Below the pieces are notes generated by a model. It was given only the letters and a program-made list of their open reading frames with translations, had not been told where the DNA came from and searched no databases. Position numbers and translations under genes: made by a program. Shown piece by piece: positions 34,775-44,698 of a DNA stretch of 62,002 nt. The stretch's first letter is position 1. Every line of letters begins with the position of its first letter. The DNA lies in NCBI RefSeq assembly GCF_025583945.1, contig NZ_JAOEGU010000023.1, positions 1-62,002 of the forward strand. Reading direction: 5' to 3'. The DNA is from Methylobacter psychrophilus. Lineage in GTDB: Bacteria; Pseudomonadota; Gammaproteobacteria; Methylococcales; Methylomonadaceae.

Positions 34775-35211
34775 TGAATTTTCGACATAAAAAAAGAGAA
34801 AAACTTGATATTACTTTGATATCAATGATAGATGTACTGTTTGTGTTATTACTCTTCTTTGTGGTTTCCACCACGTTTAATCGTAACACGGAAGTGAAGG
34901 TTACATTGCCTGAGGCGGCTGGAGCAGAAGCAGAACAAGCGCCTAAAATGATTACCTTAACGATTGATGCAGCCGGTACTTATTACCTGATGAGCGACGA
35001 TGGTGTCTCGAACAAGTTGGTCAATCAGAACGTGGAAACCTTAAAACAGGAGTTATTGAAGTTTACAGAACAATCAAAGGATGTCCCTTTTATTATTAAT
35101 GCCGATGGCAAAACGCCTCATCAGGCTGTTATTACGGCATTGCAGTGCGCCAGTGAAGCTGGTTTTAGCCATATTACCTTTGCCGCACAACAGCCAAAGA
35201 CAGCACCATGA
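34774..35211 (+). CDS. exbD: ExbD/TolR-like subunit
   Basis: 145 residues. A single membrane helix near the N-terminus starts with LDITLISMIDVLFVLLLFFV and carries the conserved Asp (IDV) for proton flow; the rest is a periplasmic ExbD domain ending in QAVITALQCASEAGFSHITF. It overlaps exbB at its start and lpxK at its end (ATGA), indicating one operon. Confidence 0.9.
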   Translation: MNFRHKKREKLDITLISMIDVLFVLLLFFVVSTTFNRNTEVKVTLPEAAGAEAEQAPKMITLTIDAAGTYYLMSDDGVSNKLVNQNVETLKQELLKFTEQSKDVPFIINADGKTPHQAVITALQCASEAGFSHITFAAQQPKTAP

Positions 35212-36200
35212 AAAAAACGTTAACGCGCTGGGCGGCAGATATTTGGTATAAAGACCATTTTCTGGGGGTGTGGTTATCTCTTTTTGGTTTTTTATTCAGT
35301 GATGCGGTGAGGTTCAGACGATTTTTATATCGCTTGGGTATATTAAAAACATTTACCTTACCGGTTCCGGTTATTGTCGTCGGTAATATTACTGTTGGTG
35401 GTACCGGTAAAACGCCGTTGGTTATTTGGTTGGCACAGTTTCTTAAAGATTCAGGATTTAAACCCGGTATTATCAGTCGCGGTTATGGTGGACAGGCACA
35501 ATCATGGCCACAAACGGTTACTGCTGGTAGCGATGCCAGGCAGGTGGGTGATGAAGCCTTATTAATCGCTACACAAACCGGTTGCCCGATGGCTGTAGGG
35601 CCATTACGGGTAGAGGCTGCAAAAATGCTGCTTTCGCAAGCCGATTGTAATGTTATTTTATCCGATGATGGTCTACAGCATTATGCCTTAAACAGAACTA
35701 TCGAAATTGCGGTCATTGACGGGGAAAGACGTTTTGGTAACGGGCACTGTTTACCTGCCGGTCCTTTACGTGAACCGATAGAAAGATTACAACGTGTCGA
35801 TTTTGTTATCGTCAATGGCGAAAAATACGAAGATCATGAGTTTTCCATGCAACTCGTTGGCCAAACATTGGTTAATGTAGTGACCGGAGAGCAAAAACCG
35901 TTACCAGAATTTAATGCCGTTGAGTGTCATGCATTAGCAGGGATTGGTAATCCTGAGCGCTTTTTTAAGCAGCTTGAAGTGGCTGGATTGATTTGTACAA
36001 CTCATAGTTTTCCCGATCATTATCCCTTTCAGCGTCACGATATTGACTTTGGCGACAATAAACCGGTGTTAATGACCGAAAAAGATGCGGTAAAATGCAC
36101 AGAATTTGCAGGATTACAGCATTGGTATCTTCCAGTAAAAGCCGTTCCTGATGCTGCTTTTTCAGAACAATTATTAAATTTACTTAAGAGAAAAGCATGA
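35208..36200 (+). CDS. lpxK: Tetraacyldisaccharide 4'-kinase LpxK
   Basis: 330 residues, full length. N-terminal amphipathic/membrane segment, then [20 protein letters not shown] (Walker A) and [27 protein letters not shown], all lpxK hallmarks, and MTEKDAVKC near the end. It phosphorylates the lipid A disaccharide at the 4' position on the inner membrane. Overlaps with exbD and ycaR by four bases each. Confidence 0.96.
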   Translation: MKKTLTRWAADIWYKDHFLGVWLSLFGFLFSDAVRFRRFLYRLGILKTFTLPVPVIVVGNITVGGTGKTPLVIWLAQFLKDSGFKPGIISRGYGGQAQSWPQTVTAGSDARQVGDEALLIATQTGCPMAVGPLRVEAAKMLLSQADCNVILSDDGLQHYALNRTIEIAVIDGERRFGNGHCLPAGPLREPIERLQRVDFVIVNGEKYEDHEFSMQLVGQTLVNVVTGEQKPLPEFNAVECHALAGIGNPERFFKQLEVAGLICTTHSFPDHYPFQRHDIDFGDNKPVLMTEKDAVKCTEFAGLQHWYLPVKAVPDAAFSEQLLNLLKRKA

Positions 36201-36391
36201 TAGATAGAAAATTACTTGATATTTTGGTGTGTCCTTTATGCAAGAGCCCACTGATTTATGATAAGCCCAAGGCAGAGTTAATCTGCCGAGCTGATCGGCT
36301 GGCTTTTCCAGTTCGCGATGACATTCCCGTGATGCTTGAAGATGAAGCCCGCGAGTTAAGTAGCGAAGAAACTGATGCATTATATAAATGA
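36197..36391 (+). CDS. ycaR: Trm112-family protein (YcaR)
   Basis: 64 residues: [17 protein letters not shown] holds a CxxC, later [19 protein letters not shown] is the usual second half. The second zinc-site Cys pair is reduced to one Cys, as in many bacterial members. Position between lpxK and kdsB is conserved across gammaproteobacteria. The function is not firmly established. Confidence 0.9.
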   Translation: MIDRKLLDILVCPLCKSPLIYDKPKAELICRADRLAFPVRDDIPVMLEDEARELSSEETDALYK

Positions 36392-37158
36392 ATCTGCGCT
36401 TTAAAGTAGTTATTCCGGCACGATATGCCTCAACCAGATTACCTGGTAAACCGTTATTGACTATTGCCGGTAAACCCATGATTGCTCATGTTTGTGAGCG
36501 GGCGCAGGAAGCCGGGGCGGAAGAAATTGTCGTCGCTACCGATGATCAACGAATTTTTCAAACTGTTTACGATCTAGGTATTAATGTCGTAATGACGCGT
36601 TCTGATCATCAAAGCGGTACGGAAAGAATTGCCGAAGTCGCACAGCAATGTGGTTGGTCAGGCGATGAAATTATCGTAAATCTACAAGGTGATGAACCGC
36701 TGATTCCACCCTCAATGATTCGTGAAGTAGCGGTTGCATTAGCAGGGCAGAAACTGGCAGGTATAGCAACGCTGGCTGCAAAAATCAGTCATGCAGAAGA
36801 AATATTTAATCCAAATGCTGTTAAAGTGGTATTGAATAAAGATGGTTACGCACTTTATTTTAGTCGTGCGCCAATTCCATGGGAAAGAGAAACTTTTACC
36901 CAAGCAGGCGGAAAGCCGTCAGAAGGCAGGCAATATCTTCGGCACATCGGACTTTATGCCTATACGGTCGATTTTTTAAATCGTTATTGTTCTTGGGAGC
37001 CATCACCATTGGAGTCGATTGAATCATTGGAACAGCTCCGAATACTATGGCACGGCGAAGCAATTATCGTTAACGTGGTGGAAAAAACACCGGAAGCAGG
37101 CGTCGATACCCAACAGGATTTGATACGTGTAGAACAAGCATTGTTATTGAAGCACTAA
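36388..37158 (+). CDS. kdsB: CMP-Kdo synthetase KdsB
   Basis: 256 residues. [16 protein letters not shown] is the nucleotide-binding start, followed by [22 protein letters not shown] and [10 protein letters not shown]. It activates Kdo with CTP for lipopolysaccharide core synthesis. It overlaps ycaR by four bases and closes the exbB-kdsB operon. Confidence 0.96.
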   Translation: MNLRFKVVIPARYASTRLPGKPLLTIAGKPMIAHVCERAQEAGAEEIVVATDDQRIFQTVYDLGINVVMTRSDHQSGTERIAEVAQQCGWSGDEIIVNLQGDEPLIPPSMIREVAVALAGQKLAGIATLAAKISHAEEIFNPNAVKVVLNKDGYALYFSRAPIPWERETFTQAGGKPSEGRQYLRHIGLYAYTVDFLNRYCSWEPSPLESIESLEQLRILWHGEAIIVNVVEKTPEAGVDTQQDLIRVEQALLLKH

Positions 37159-37357
37159 ACAGGAATATTATTGCTGTAAAGTAAACCACTATATCAGCAA
37201 ATAATTGCGTTTATTTGCCATAAAGTGTTAATAACCGTAATTTAGAATTTTTTTGTGATGTTTTACCAATCATTTAATGCTTTAAAAGCATTGAATATTT
37301 TGCAGGACATTATATTTTTTTAATCTCACTTATACCCGGGTCGCTCAAGAGCTGTTA

Positions 37358-38554
37358 ATGGAAGAATTTCATAGAATAAGTCGTTTACCCCCCTACGTTT
37401 TTAATATTGTTAACGAGTTAAAAGCTAAAGCCCGAGCGGCGGGAGAAGATATTATTGATTTTGGCATGGGCAATCCTGATCAGCCTACGCCCAAACATAT
37501 CGTTGATAAAATGGTTGAAGCAACGTTGCGTCCTGATACGCACCGCTATTCAGTGTCCAAAGGTATCCCAAGGTTAAGAAAGGCTATTTGTAATTGGTAT
37601 AAAACCCGTTTTGATGTCGACCTGGATCCTGAAACCGAAGCGATTGTCACCATTGGTTCCAAAGAGGGTTTGGCGCATTTGGCTTTGGCGACACTGGGCC
37701 CTGGCGATGTTGTACTGGTGCCAAATCCGGCTTACCCGATACATCCTTATGGTGTAGTCATTGCTGGTGCAGATTTAAGGCATGTACCCATGATTCCGGG
37801 TGGCGATTTTTTTGAAGAGTTGCAAAAAGCCATTGTTGATTCATGGCCAAAACCCAAAATGTTAATTCTTAATTTTCCGGGCAATCCCACGACTCAATGT
37901 GTGGAACTGGATTTTTTTGAAAAAATTATCGCCGTTGCCAAAGAACATCATATCTGGGTAGTACAGGATATTGCTTATGCGGATATTGTTTTTGATGGCT
38001 ACAAAGCGCCATCCATTCTTCAGGTTGAGGGCGCAAAAGACATTGCCGTAGAATTTTTCTCGATGTCCAAAAGTTATAACATGCCGGGTTGGCGTGTGGG
38101 TTTTATGTGTGGTAACAAGGAACTGGTTTCTGCGTTGGCACGGATTAAATCTTATCTGGATTATGGCACGTTTACACCAATTCAAATTGCTGCCATTGCC
38201 GCTCTTGAAGGCCCACAGGAATGTGTGGCAGAAATAGCCGATATGTACAGAAAAAGACGCGATGTTTTGTGTGAAGGCTTAACTGCCGCAGGATGGCCTG
38301 TTGAAAAACCAAAAGCAACCATGTTTGTTTGGGCGAAGATTCCCGAAGCTTATCAAGACATGGGTTCATTGGAGTTTTGCAAAAAATTACTGGCAGATGC
38401 AAAAGTGGCCGTTTCTCCGGGTATCGGCTTTGGTCAGTATGGAGATGATCATGTCCGCTTTGGTTTAATCGAGAATGAACACCGGACACGCCAAGCGGTG
38501 CGCGGTATTCGCCTTATGATGAAAAAAGACGGTATTAAACAGGCAGCCAAGTAA
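37358..38554 (+). CDS. alaC: Alanine transaminase AlaC
   Basis: 398 residues, fold-type I aminotransferase. [42 protein letters not shown] and [15 protein letters not shown] with the PLP-binding Lys (about 238). AlaC forms alanine from pyruvate and glutamate. The gene precedes hom and thrC, an order found in several gammaproteobacteria. A GGGCGAT hairpin separates it from hom. Confidence 0.92.
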   Translation: MEEFHRISRLPPYVFNIVNELKAKARAAGEDIIDFGMGNPDQPTPKHIVDKMVEATLRPDTHRYSVSKGIPRLRKAICNWYKTRFDVDLDPETEAIVTIGSKEGLAHLALATLGPGDVVLVPNPAYPIHPYGVVIAGADLRHVPMIPGGDFFEELQKAIVDSWPKPKMLILNFPGNPTTQCVELDFFEKIIAVAKEHHIWVVQDIAYADIVFDGYKAPSILQVEGAKDIAVEFFSMSKSYNMPGWRVGFMCGNKELVSALARIKSYLDYGTFTPIQIAAIAALEGPQECVAEIADMYRKRRDVLCEGLTAAGWPVEKPKATMFVWAKIPEAYQDMGSLEFCKKLLADAKVAVSPGIGFGQYGDDHVRFGLIENEHRTRQAVRGIRLMMKKDGIKQAAK

Positions 38555-38562
38555 AACTGTAA

Positions 38563-38579
38563 GGGCGATAAAATCGCCC
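38563..38579. terminator. Small hairpin between alaC and hom
   Basis: GGGCGAT and ATCGCCC around a three-base loop, eight bases past the alaC stop. No T run follows, so it is more likely a stabilising or partial terminator stem than a full stop. Confidence 0.4.
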
Positions 38580-38621
38580 CATTCAATTGGAACGTGAACG
38601 AATTTTTAACTGGAGCTTAAT

Positions 38622-39932
38622 TTGAAACCGGTAAAAGTAGGTGTATTAGGACTGGGTACTGTCGGTGGTGGTACAGTCAATGTGTTAAAACGTAATGCGG
38701 AAGAAATTGCCCGCCGTGCGGGTCGGGAAATAATTATCACCCGAGCTTCTGCAAAGGATTTAGATAAAGAACGGATTTGCGATACCCAAGGCATCATTTT
38801 AAGTACTGATCCCATGGATATTATTAACGATCCCGAAATTGATATCATCCTTGAATTGATTGGTGGTGCAGGGCTTGTTAAAGAAATGGTCTTAAAAGCT
38901 ATAGACAATGGCAAGCATGTTGTCACGGCCAATAAGTCGTTGATCGCTTTACATGGTAACGAAATTTTTGCCAAAGCCAGTGAAAAAGGTGTCATCGTGG
39001 CTTTTGAAGCTGCTGTTGCCGGCGGTATTCCTATTATCAAAGCTATACGTGAAGGCTTAAGCGGTAATCAAATTGAATGGTTGGCGGGTATTATTAACGG
39101 CACCGGTAATTTTATTCTGACCGAAATGCGCGATAAAGGACGGGATTTTTATGATGTATTAGCCGAAGCGCAAGCGTTGGGCTATGCGGAAGCTGATCCG
39201 ACTTTTGATGTCGAAGGTATTGATGCCGGACATAAATTGACTATCTTGGCCTCGATTGCTTTTGGCATCCCTTTGCAATTTGAGCAAGTTTATACCGAAG
39301 GTATTACCCAAATTACCCGTCTTGATGTCGAGTATGCCGAACAATTGGGCTATCGAATCAAACATTTGGGTATTGCCAGAAAAACTCCTGAAGGCATTGA
39401 ATTAAGAGTGCATCCCACCTTAATCCCCGAGCGTCGATTGATAGCTAATGTTGATGGTGTGATGAATGCCGTGTTGGTTAAAGGTGATGCCGTTGGTGCG
39501 ACTCTTTATTATGGTGCTGGCGCTGGTGCAGAACCGACTGCCTCAGCTGTGGTTGCCGATGTGATTGATGTTGTGAGAGCGTTAACCAGCGATCCTGAAA
39601 ATCGCGTACCGCATCTGGCTTTTCAGGCCGATTCATTGGCTGATATTCCGATCTTGTCTTCCGAGCGCTTTAAAACGTCGTATTATTTACGTTTGAATGC
39701 AGAAGATAAACCGGGTGTATTAGCCGACGTCACCAGAATATTGGCAGATCATCACATCAGTATTGAAGCTATCATCCAAAAAGAACCGGTAGGCGATGAA
39801 ACTGCGATACCGATTATTTTGCTGACGCAAATCACGCTGGAAAAAGAAATGAATGCCGCGATTGCTGAAATCGAAGCACTGCAAACCGTTACCGGAAAAG
39901 TTAATCGTATTCGCCTGGAAACTTTGAAATAA
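38622..39932 (+). CDS. hom: Homoserine dehydrogenase
   Basis: 436 residues. VGVLGLGTVGGGTVN (NAD(P) site), VTANKSLIALHG and ITRIL-type linkers, GIINGTGNFILTEM and YAEADPTFDVEGIDAGHKL are core motifs; an ACT domain (about 355-430; YLRLNAEDKPGVLADVTRIL) gives feedback control by threonine. It reduces aspartate semialdehyde to homoserine. thrC starts nine bases after the stop. Confidence 0.96.
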   Translation: MKPVKVGVLGLGTVGGGTVNVLKRNAEEIARRAGREIIITRASAKDLDKERICDTQGIILSTDPMDIINDPEIDIILELIGGAGLVKEMVLKAIDNGKHVVTANKSLIALHGNEIFAKASEKGVIVAFEAAVAGGIPIIKAIREGLSGNQIEWLAGIINGTGNFILTEMRDKGRDFYDVLAEAQALGYAEADPTFDVEGIDAGHKLTILASIAFGIPLQFEQVYTEGITQITRLDVEYAEQLGYRIKHLGIARKTPEGIELRVHPTLIPERRLIANVDGVMNAVLVKGDAVGATLYYGAGAGAEPTASAVVADVIDVVRALTSDPENRVPHLAFQADSLADIPILSSERFKTSYYLRLNAEDKPGVLADVTRILADHHISIEAIIQKEPVGDETAIPIILLTQITLEKEMNAAIAEIEALQTVTGKVNRIRLETLK

Positions 39933-39941
39933 ATAAATATC

Positions 39942-41021
39942 ATGACTACACAAAAACATTACACTGGATTAATTGAGCGTTATAGAGACCGTCTGCCGGT
40001 CAGTGCAACAACGCGTATCATCAGCTTGAATGAAGGAAGAACGCCGCTGATTCAATTGCAAAACATCCCCCGAATGATAGGCAAAGACGTTGAAATTTAT
40101 GTCAAGTTTGAAGGCTTAAATCCAACCGGATCATTTAAAGACCGTGGTATGACCATGGCCGTTACCAAGGCTGTCGAAGACGGCAGTGAAGCCATTATTT
40201 GCGCTTCAACCGGTAACACCTCGGCTGCTGCTGCTGCCTATGCGGCTCGGGCAGGCATTAAAGCCTTTGTATTGATTCCCGAAGGTAAAATTGCTCTGGG
40301 CAAGCTGGCGCAAACCTTAATGTATAACGCCACCATCATTCAGATTAACGGTAACTTTGATAAAGGTATGGCACTGGTTAAAGAAGTGGCTAACCATGCT
40401 CCTGTTACTATTGTTAACTCCATTAATCCGTTCAGAATTGAAGGCCAAAAAACTGCCGCTTTTGAAATTGTTGATGAACTGGGTTTTGCGCCTGATTATC
40501 ACTGTCTGCCCGTTGGCAATGCCGGTAATATTACCGCCTACTGGAAAGGCTACAACGAATATGCAACCGATCGTGTTTGCGGTAATCGTCCGGTTATGTG
40601 TGGTTATCAAGCCGCTGGCGCTGCGCCTTTCGTAGCCGGCATGATGATTGATAATCCTGAAACTGTCGCGACCGCCATTCGTATCGGTCATCCACAATCT
40701 TGGGATTTTGCCTGGGCTGCCCAAAAAGAGTCTGGTGGCTGGTTTGACAAATTTAGTGATGAACAAATTTTGGCGGCACAAAAAATGTTATCGCAATATG
40801 AAGGTGTGTTTTGTGAACCCGCCTCAGCAGCTTCATTAGCGGGTGCCCTGCAAGATATAATCTCCGGAAAAATTCCTGAAGGCAGCAAAATTGTTTGTAC
40901 CTTAACCGGTAACGGTATTAAAGATCCTGAAATTGCCATGCAACAATGCGCAGATGCCAAGCCGGTAACTATTGATGCCAGTCTGGATGCTGTTAAAAGG
41001 GCGATTCTGGATTGTTTGTAA
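39942..41021 (+). CDS. thrC: Threonine synthase
   Basis: 359 residues, of the shorter class II type. NPTGSFKDRGMTMAVTKA has the PLP-binding Lys; ICASTGNTSAAAAAYAARAG and LPVGNAGNITAYWKG line the cofactor. It makes threonine from phosphohomoserine. The kinase that makes that substrate (thrB or thrH) is not in view. Confidence 0.96.
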   Translation: MTTQKHYTGLIERYRDRLPVSATTRIISLNEGRTPLIQLQNIPRMIGKDVEIYVKFEGLNPTGSFKDRGMTMAVTKAVEDGSEAIICASTGNTSAAAAAYAARAGIKAFVLIPEGKIALGKLAQTLMYNATIIQINGNFDKGMALVKEVANHAPVTIVNSINPFRIEGQKTAAFEIVDELGFAPDYHCLPVGNAGNITAYWKGYNEYATDRVCGNRPVMCGYQAAGAAPFVAGMMIDNPETVATAIRIGHPQSWDFAWAAQKESGGWFDKFSDEQILAAQKMLSQYEGVFCEPASAASLAGALQDIISGKIPEGSKIVCTLTGNGIKDPEIAMQQCADAKPVTIDASLDAVKRAILDCL

Positions 41022-41134
41022 AAAAATATTCGCAATGAACCACAGGAATTACATAGCCATGGATGGCAGAAAGCGGTTGCCGAGATGCCAAGAAAATATT
41101 TGGTCGGCATCTGCTCTGGCCTCTCTCCCAAGCC

Positions 41135-41255
41135 CTATAGATATACTCCGCGCGGTCACGGATGCGGAAAATAGAAACACATTAACCCTTGGTAATATAT
41201 GGTGTTAAGCACATTTAAGAATCCGCAATAGTGACCGCGCGGAGTATATCTATAG
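41135..41255. repeat. 121 bp element with perfect 25 bp inverted ends
   Basis: Arms 41135-41159 (from CTATAGATATACTCCGCGCG) and 41231-41255 are exact complements. Homology continues inward imperfectly (GGATGCGGA against TCCGCAAT). The right arm's last six bases are also the first six of copy E of the 115 bp repeat. Confidence 0.75.
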
Positions 41256-41365
41256 ACTTTCAGAAATTAAATGTGCAATTCACATTACTGTAAGCTTATA
41301 CAGATATCATCCCTTAAAGGGATGGTATCTGTCGATAAAGAAATTCTTTACCTGAAAATGTGTAA
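41250..41365 (+). repeat. 115 bp palindromic repeat, copy E
   Basis: Starts CTATAGACTTTCAGAAATTA, ends CTTTACCTGAAAATGTGTAA, with the 31 bp palindrome at 41301-41331 (CAGATATCATCCCTT and near-complement). Confidence 0.8.
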
Positions 41366-41418
41366 CCGCTTTTGAATTTCAGATAATAAAATCTGTAAAT
41401 TCGATTGATAGAAATAAT

Positions 41419-42610
<1,192 letters not shown>

Positions 42611-42889
42611 ATGAAAAAAGTAATAAAATTAGCAATAATTGGTTTGGCTTTCAGTCTACTTGGAGCTTGTGCAACGACTTCCGACGTTGAAAATTTACAG
42701 TCGCAGGTAGATGGTCTGGATACGTCTGTTAAACAGGCATCAGCTGATGCAGCTAATGCACAAGCTACCTCTGCGGATGCAGCTACCAAAGCAGAATCAG
42801 CAGAGACAGCCGCTAATCGGGCCGCACAACTATCTAAAGATGCCAATAGCAAATTAGATAGAAAATTTAAAAGATCCATGATGAAATAG
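42611..42889 (+). CDS. Small alanine-zipper lipoprotein (Lpp/OprI-like)
   Basis: 92 residues. A lipoprotein signal ends SLLGAC; the mature part is an Ala-rich heptad coil (SDVENLQSQVDGLDTSVKQA, then DAANAQATSADAATKAESAE) ending KRSMMK with a C-terminal Lys. This is the layout of OprI/Lpp proteins that bridge outer membrane and peptidoglycan through the last Lys. AAGGA precedes the ATG and a strong terminator follows, as for an abundant monocistronic transcript. Confidence 0.85.
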   Translation: MKKVIKLAIIGLAFSLLGACATTSDVENLQSQVDGLDTSVKQASADAANAQATSADAATKAESAETAANRAAQLSKDANSKLDRKFKRSMMK

Positions 42890-42908
42890 ATCCCCATTGC
42901 TTTAGTGC

Positions 42909-42945
42909 AAAAATAGCCTGGCAGGAAAACTACCGGGCTATTTTT
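42909..42945 (+). terminator. Intrinsic terminator of the lipoprotein gene
   Basis: AAAATAGCC.GG pairs with CCGGGCTATTTT and is followed by a T run, 20 bp past the stop. Confidence 0.85.
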
Positions 42946-43253
42946 ATACCTTATTTTTAATAATTGTTGTCCGGCTTTACTCTTCTATATTATTCTCTCC
43001 TGCTTTTGCAGAAAATTGCGATTTCTCATTTATTCTATTAATATTTCTTAACAAGCTTTCATGGCTGGCATGGAAATATTTTTCTCAAAATGGCCTCTTT
43101 CGTACCATGATCTTATGCACTTAGAAAGTGGGTAATATCGTCATAGTAAGTGAGTTTTTTATATTCTCGATGGTAATAAACTACGCAGTTTGGAATATTG
43201 TGGCAAAATGCTTATCAAAAATAGCCATAATATTTATCACTGGAGTTGTATAA
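42946..43253. other. Intergenic region, nothing recognised
   Basis: 308 bp of AT-rich sequence that should carry the promoter of the transglutaminase-like gene. Confidence 0.35.
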
Positions 43254-44126
43254 ATGCGCCGTCTGCAAATAAAGCATGTGACTACTTACGAATATGCACA
43301 AGCGGTAACCTTGTTGCCACATAAATTACTGTTACGTCCTCGCGAAGGCCATGATGTTCGTATTGAATCGGCTGAGTTAACCATTTCTCCTGCCCATCAA
43401 TTGCAATGGCAACGTGATGTGTACGACAATCCTGTAGCATTGGCAACTTTTATTGAGCCAAGTAACCAACTTTCTATCAGCAGTTGTGTTGTTATTCAGC
43501 ATTATGACAATCAACCCTTGGATTTTCTGGTAGCAGAGCATGCGGTCTATTTTCCTTTTCAATACGATGTCGCAGAACGTATTGATTTAAGCCCTTATCT
43601 GTCAGTGATCTTTGATCAAGATCATGCCATATTAGATTCGTGGTTACGACAATTTTGGAGCACTGGTCAAGTTGTAGAAACCTATATTTTGCTTGAATGG
43701 ATCAATAAAGCCATTGCCACCGGATTCACTTACCAACAACGCGAGGAACCGGGGGTTCAGACACCGGCAACGACGTTGGCAAAACGTACCGGATCTTGCC
43801 GTGATTTTGCGACGTTGTTCATTGAAGCTTGCCATTACTTAGGGTTGGCAGCACGTTTTGTGAGCGGCTATGTCTATTCACCAACGCTCCCTCAGGGCCA
43901 GGGTGCAACCCATGCATGGTCAGAGGTTTATCTGCCCGGTGCCGGTTGGAAAGGCTTTGATTCAACCTCGGGTTTGCTGGTTGGCAACCATCATATTACG
44001 GTGGCTGTGAGTCGCCATCCCGAATCGGTACCCCCTGTCTCCGGCTCGTTTATAGCCGCCCCAACTGATAACCCGCAGTCGCCTATAATGAACGTGGTTG
44101 TTGAAGTAGTCGCCATTTCTGATTAA
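43254..44126 (+). CDS. Transglutaminase-like cysteine protein
   Basis: 290 residues. An N-terminal beta domain (LQIKHVTTYEYAQAVTLLPH, the bacterial transglutaminase N-terminal region) is followed by the core with RTGSCRDFATLF (Cys), GATHAWSEVYLPGAGW (His) and FDSTSG (Asp). These proteins are presumed proteases or amide-bond enzymes; some relatives sit beside circularly permuted ATP-grasp genes, but none is found here. No signal peptide, so it is probably cytoplasmic. Confidence 0.88.
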   Translation: MRRLQIKHVTTYEYAQAVTLLPHKLLLRPREGHDVRIESAELTISPAHQLQWQRDVYDNPVALATFIEPSNQLSISSCVVIQHYDNQPLDFLVAEHAVYFPFQYDVAERIDLSPYLSVIFDQDHAILDSWLRQFWSTGQVVETYILLEWINKAIATGFTYQQREEPGVQTPATTLAKRTGSCRDFATLFIEACHYLGLAARFVSGYVYSPTLPQGQGATHAWSEVYLPGAGWKGFDSTSGLLVGNHHITVAVSRHPESVPPVSGSFIAAPTDNPQSPIMNVVVEVVAISD

Positions 44127-44286
44127 CGTTACTTAAGTTGCTGCTACATTCAAGGCTGCCTATATTCAGTAAGGTTAACTTACCGATAGTGGTTTTATGT
44201 GCCGTGCTTTACAGTCAAAATGTAATTTACAATCGAGTGTCAGACGGTATAATTTCTTACCTATAAAAAGATAGATCATTCAATTA

Positions 44287-44661
44287 ATGTTAACGAACAT
44301 ACTTTCCCTGAACCACGCCAGTTTTATTGTTGCCGATTTAGATATTTCGCTGGTATTTTACTGTAAAATTTTGGGCTTACAGCAAATCGACAGACCGGAT
44401 TTGGGTTTCCCCGGCGCATGGTTTCAACTGGGTGCTCAGCAAATTCACTTACTTCAGTTGCAAAATCCAGACCCAATAAAGGGGCGGCCTGAACATGGTG
44501 GACGTGATCGTCATGTTGCTTTAAATGCCTTGTCACTAACGCCGATTCAGGATGCCTTGAAAAAAGCCGGTATTGTTTATACGATGAGTATATCGGGACG
44601 AAGAGCACTTTTTTGCCGGGATCCAGATGGCAATACCGTGGAAATTATTGAGCAAGCATAA
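44287..44661 (+). CDS. VOC-superfamily (glyoxalase-like) protein
   Basis: 124 residues. LNHASFIVADLDISLVFYCK and a final FCRDPDGNTVEIIEQA are the two halves of a vicinal-oxygen-chelate fold, with His in the first motif and Glu in the last as likely metal ligands. The reaction cannot be read from sequence. Confidence 0.85.
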   Translation: MLTNILSLNHASFIVADLDISLVFYCKILGLQQIDRPDLGFPGAWFQLGAQQIHLLQLQNPDPIKGRPEHGGRDRHVALNALSLTPIQDALKKAGIVYTMSISGRRALFCRDPDGNTVEIIEQA

Positions 44662-44698
44662 TTTCTCTTTATCTGCCATCCGGTTTATGCAGGCTTAA

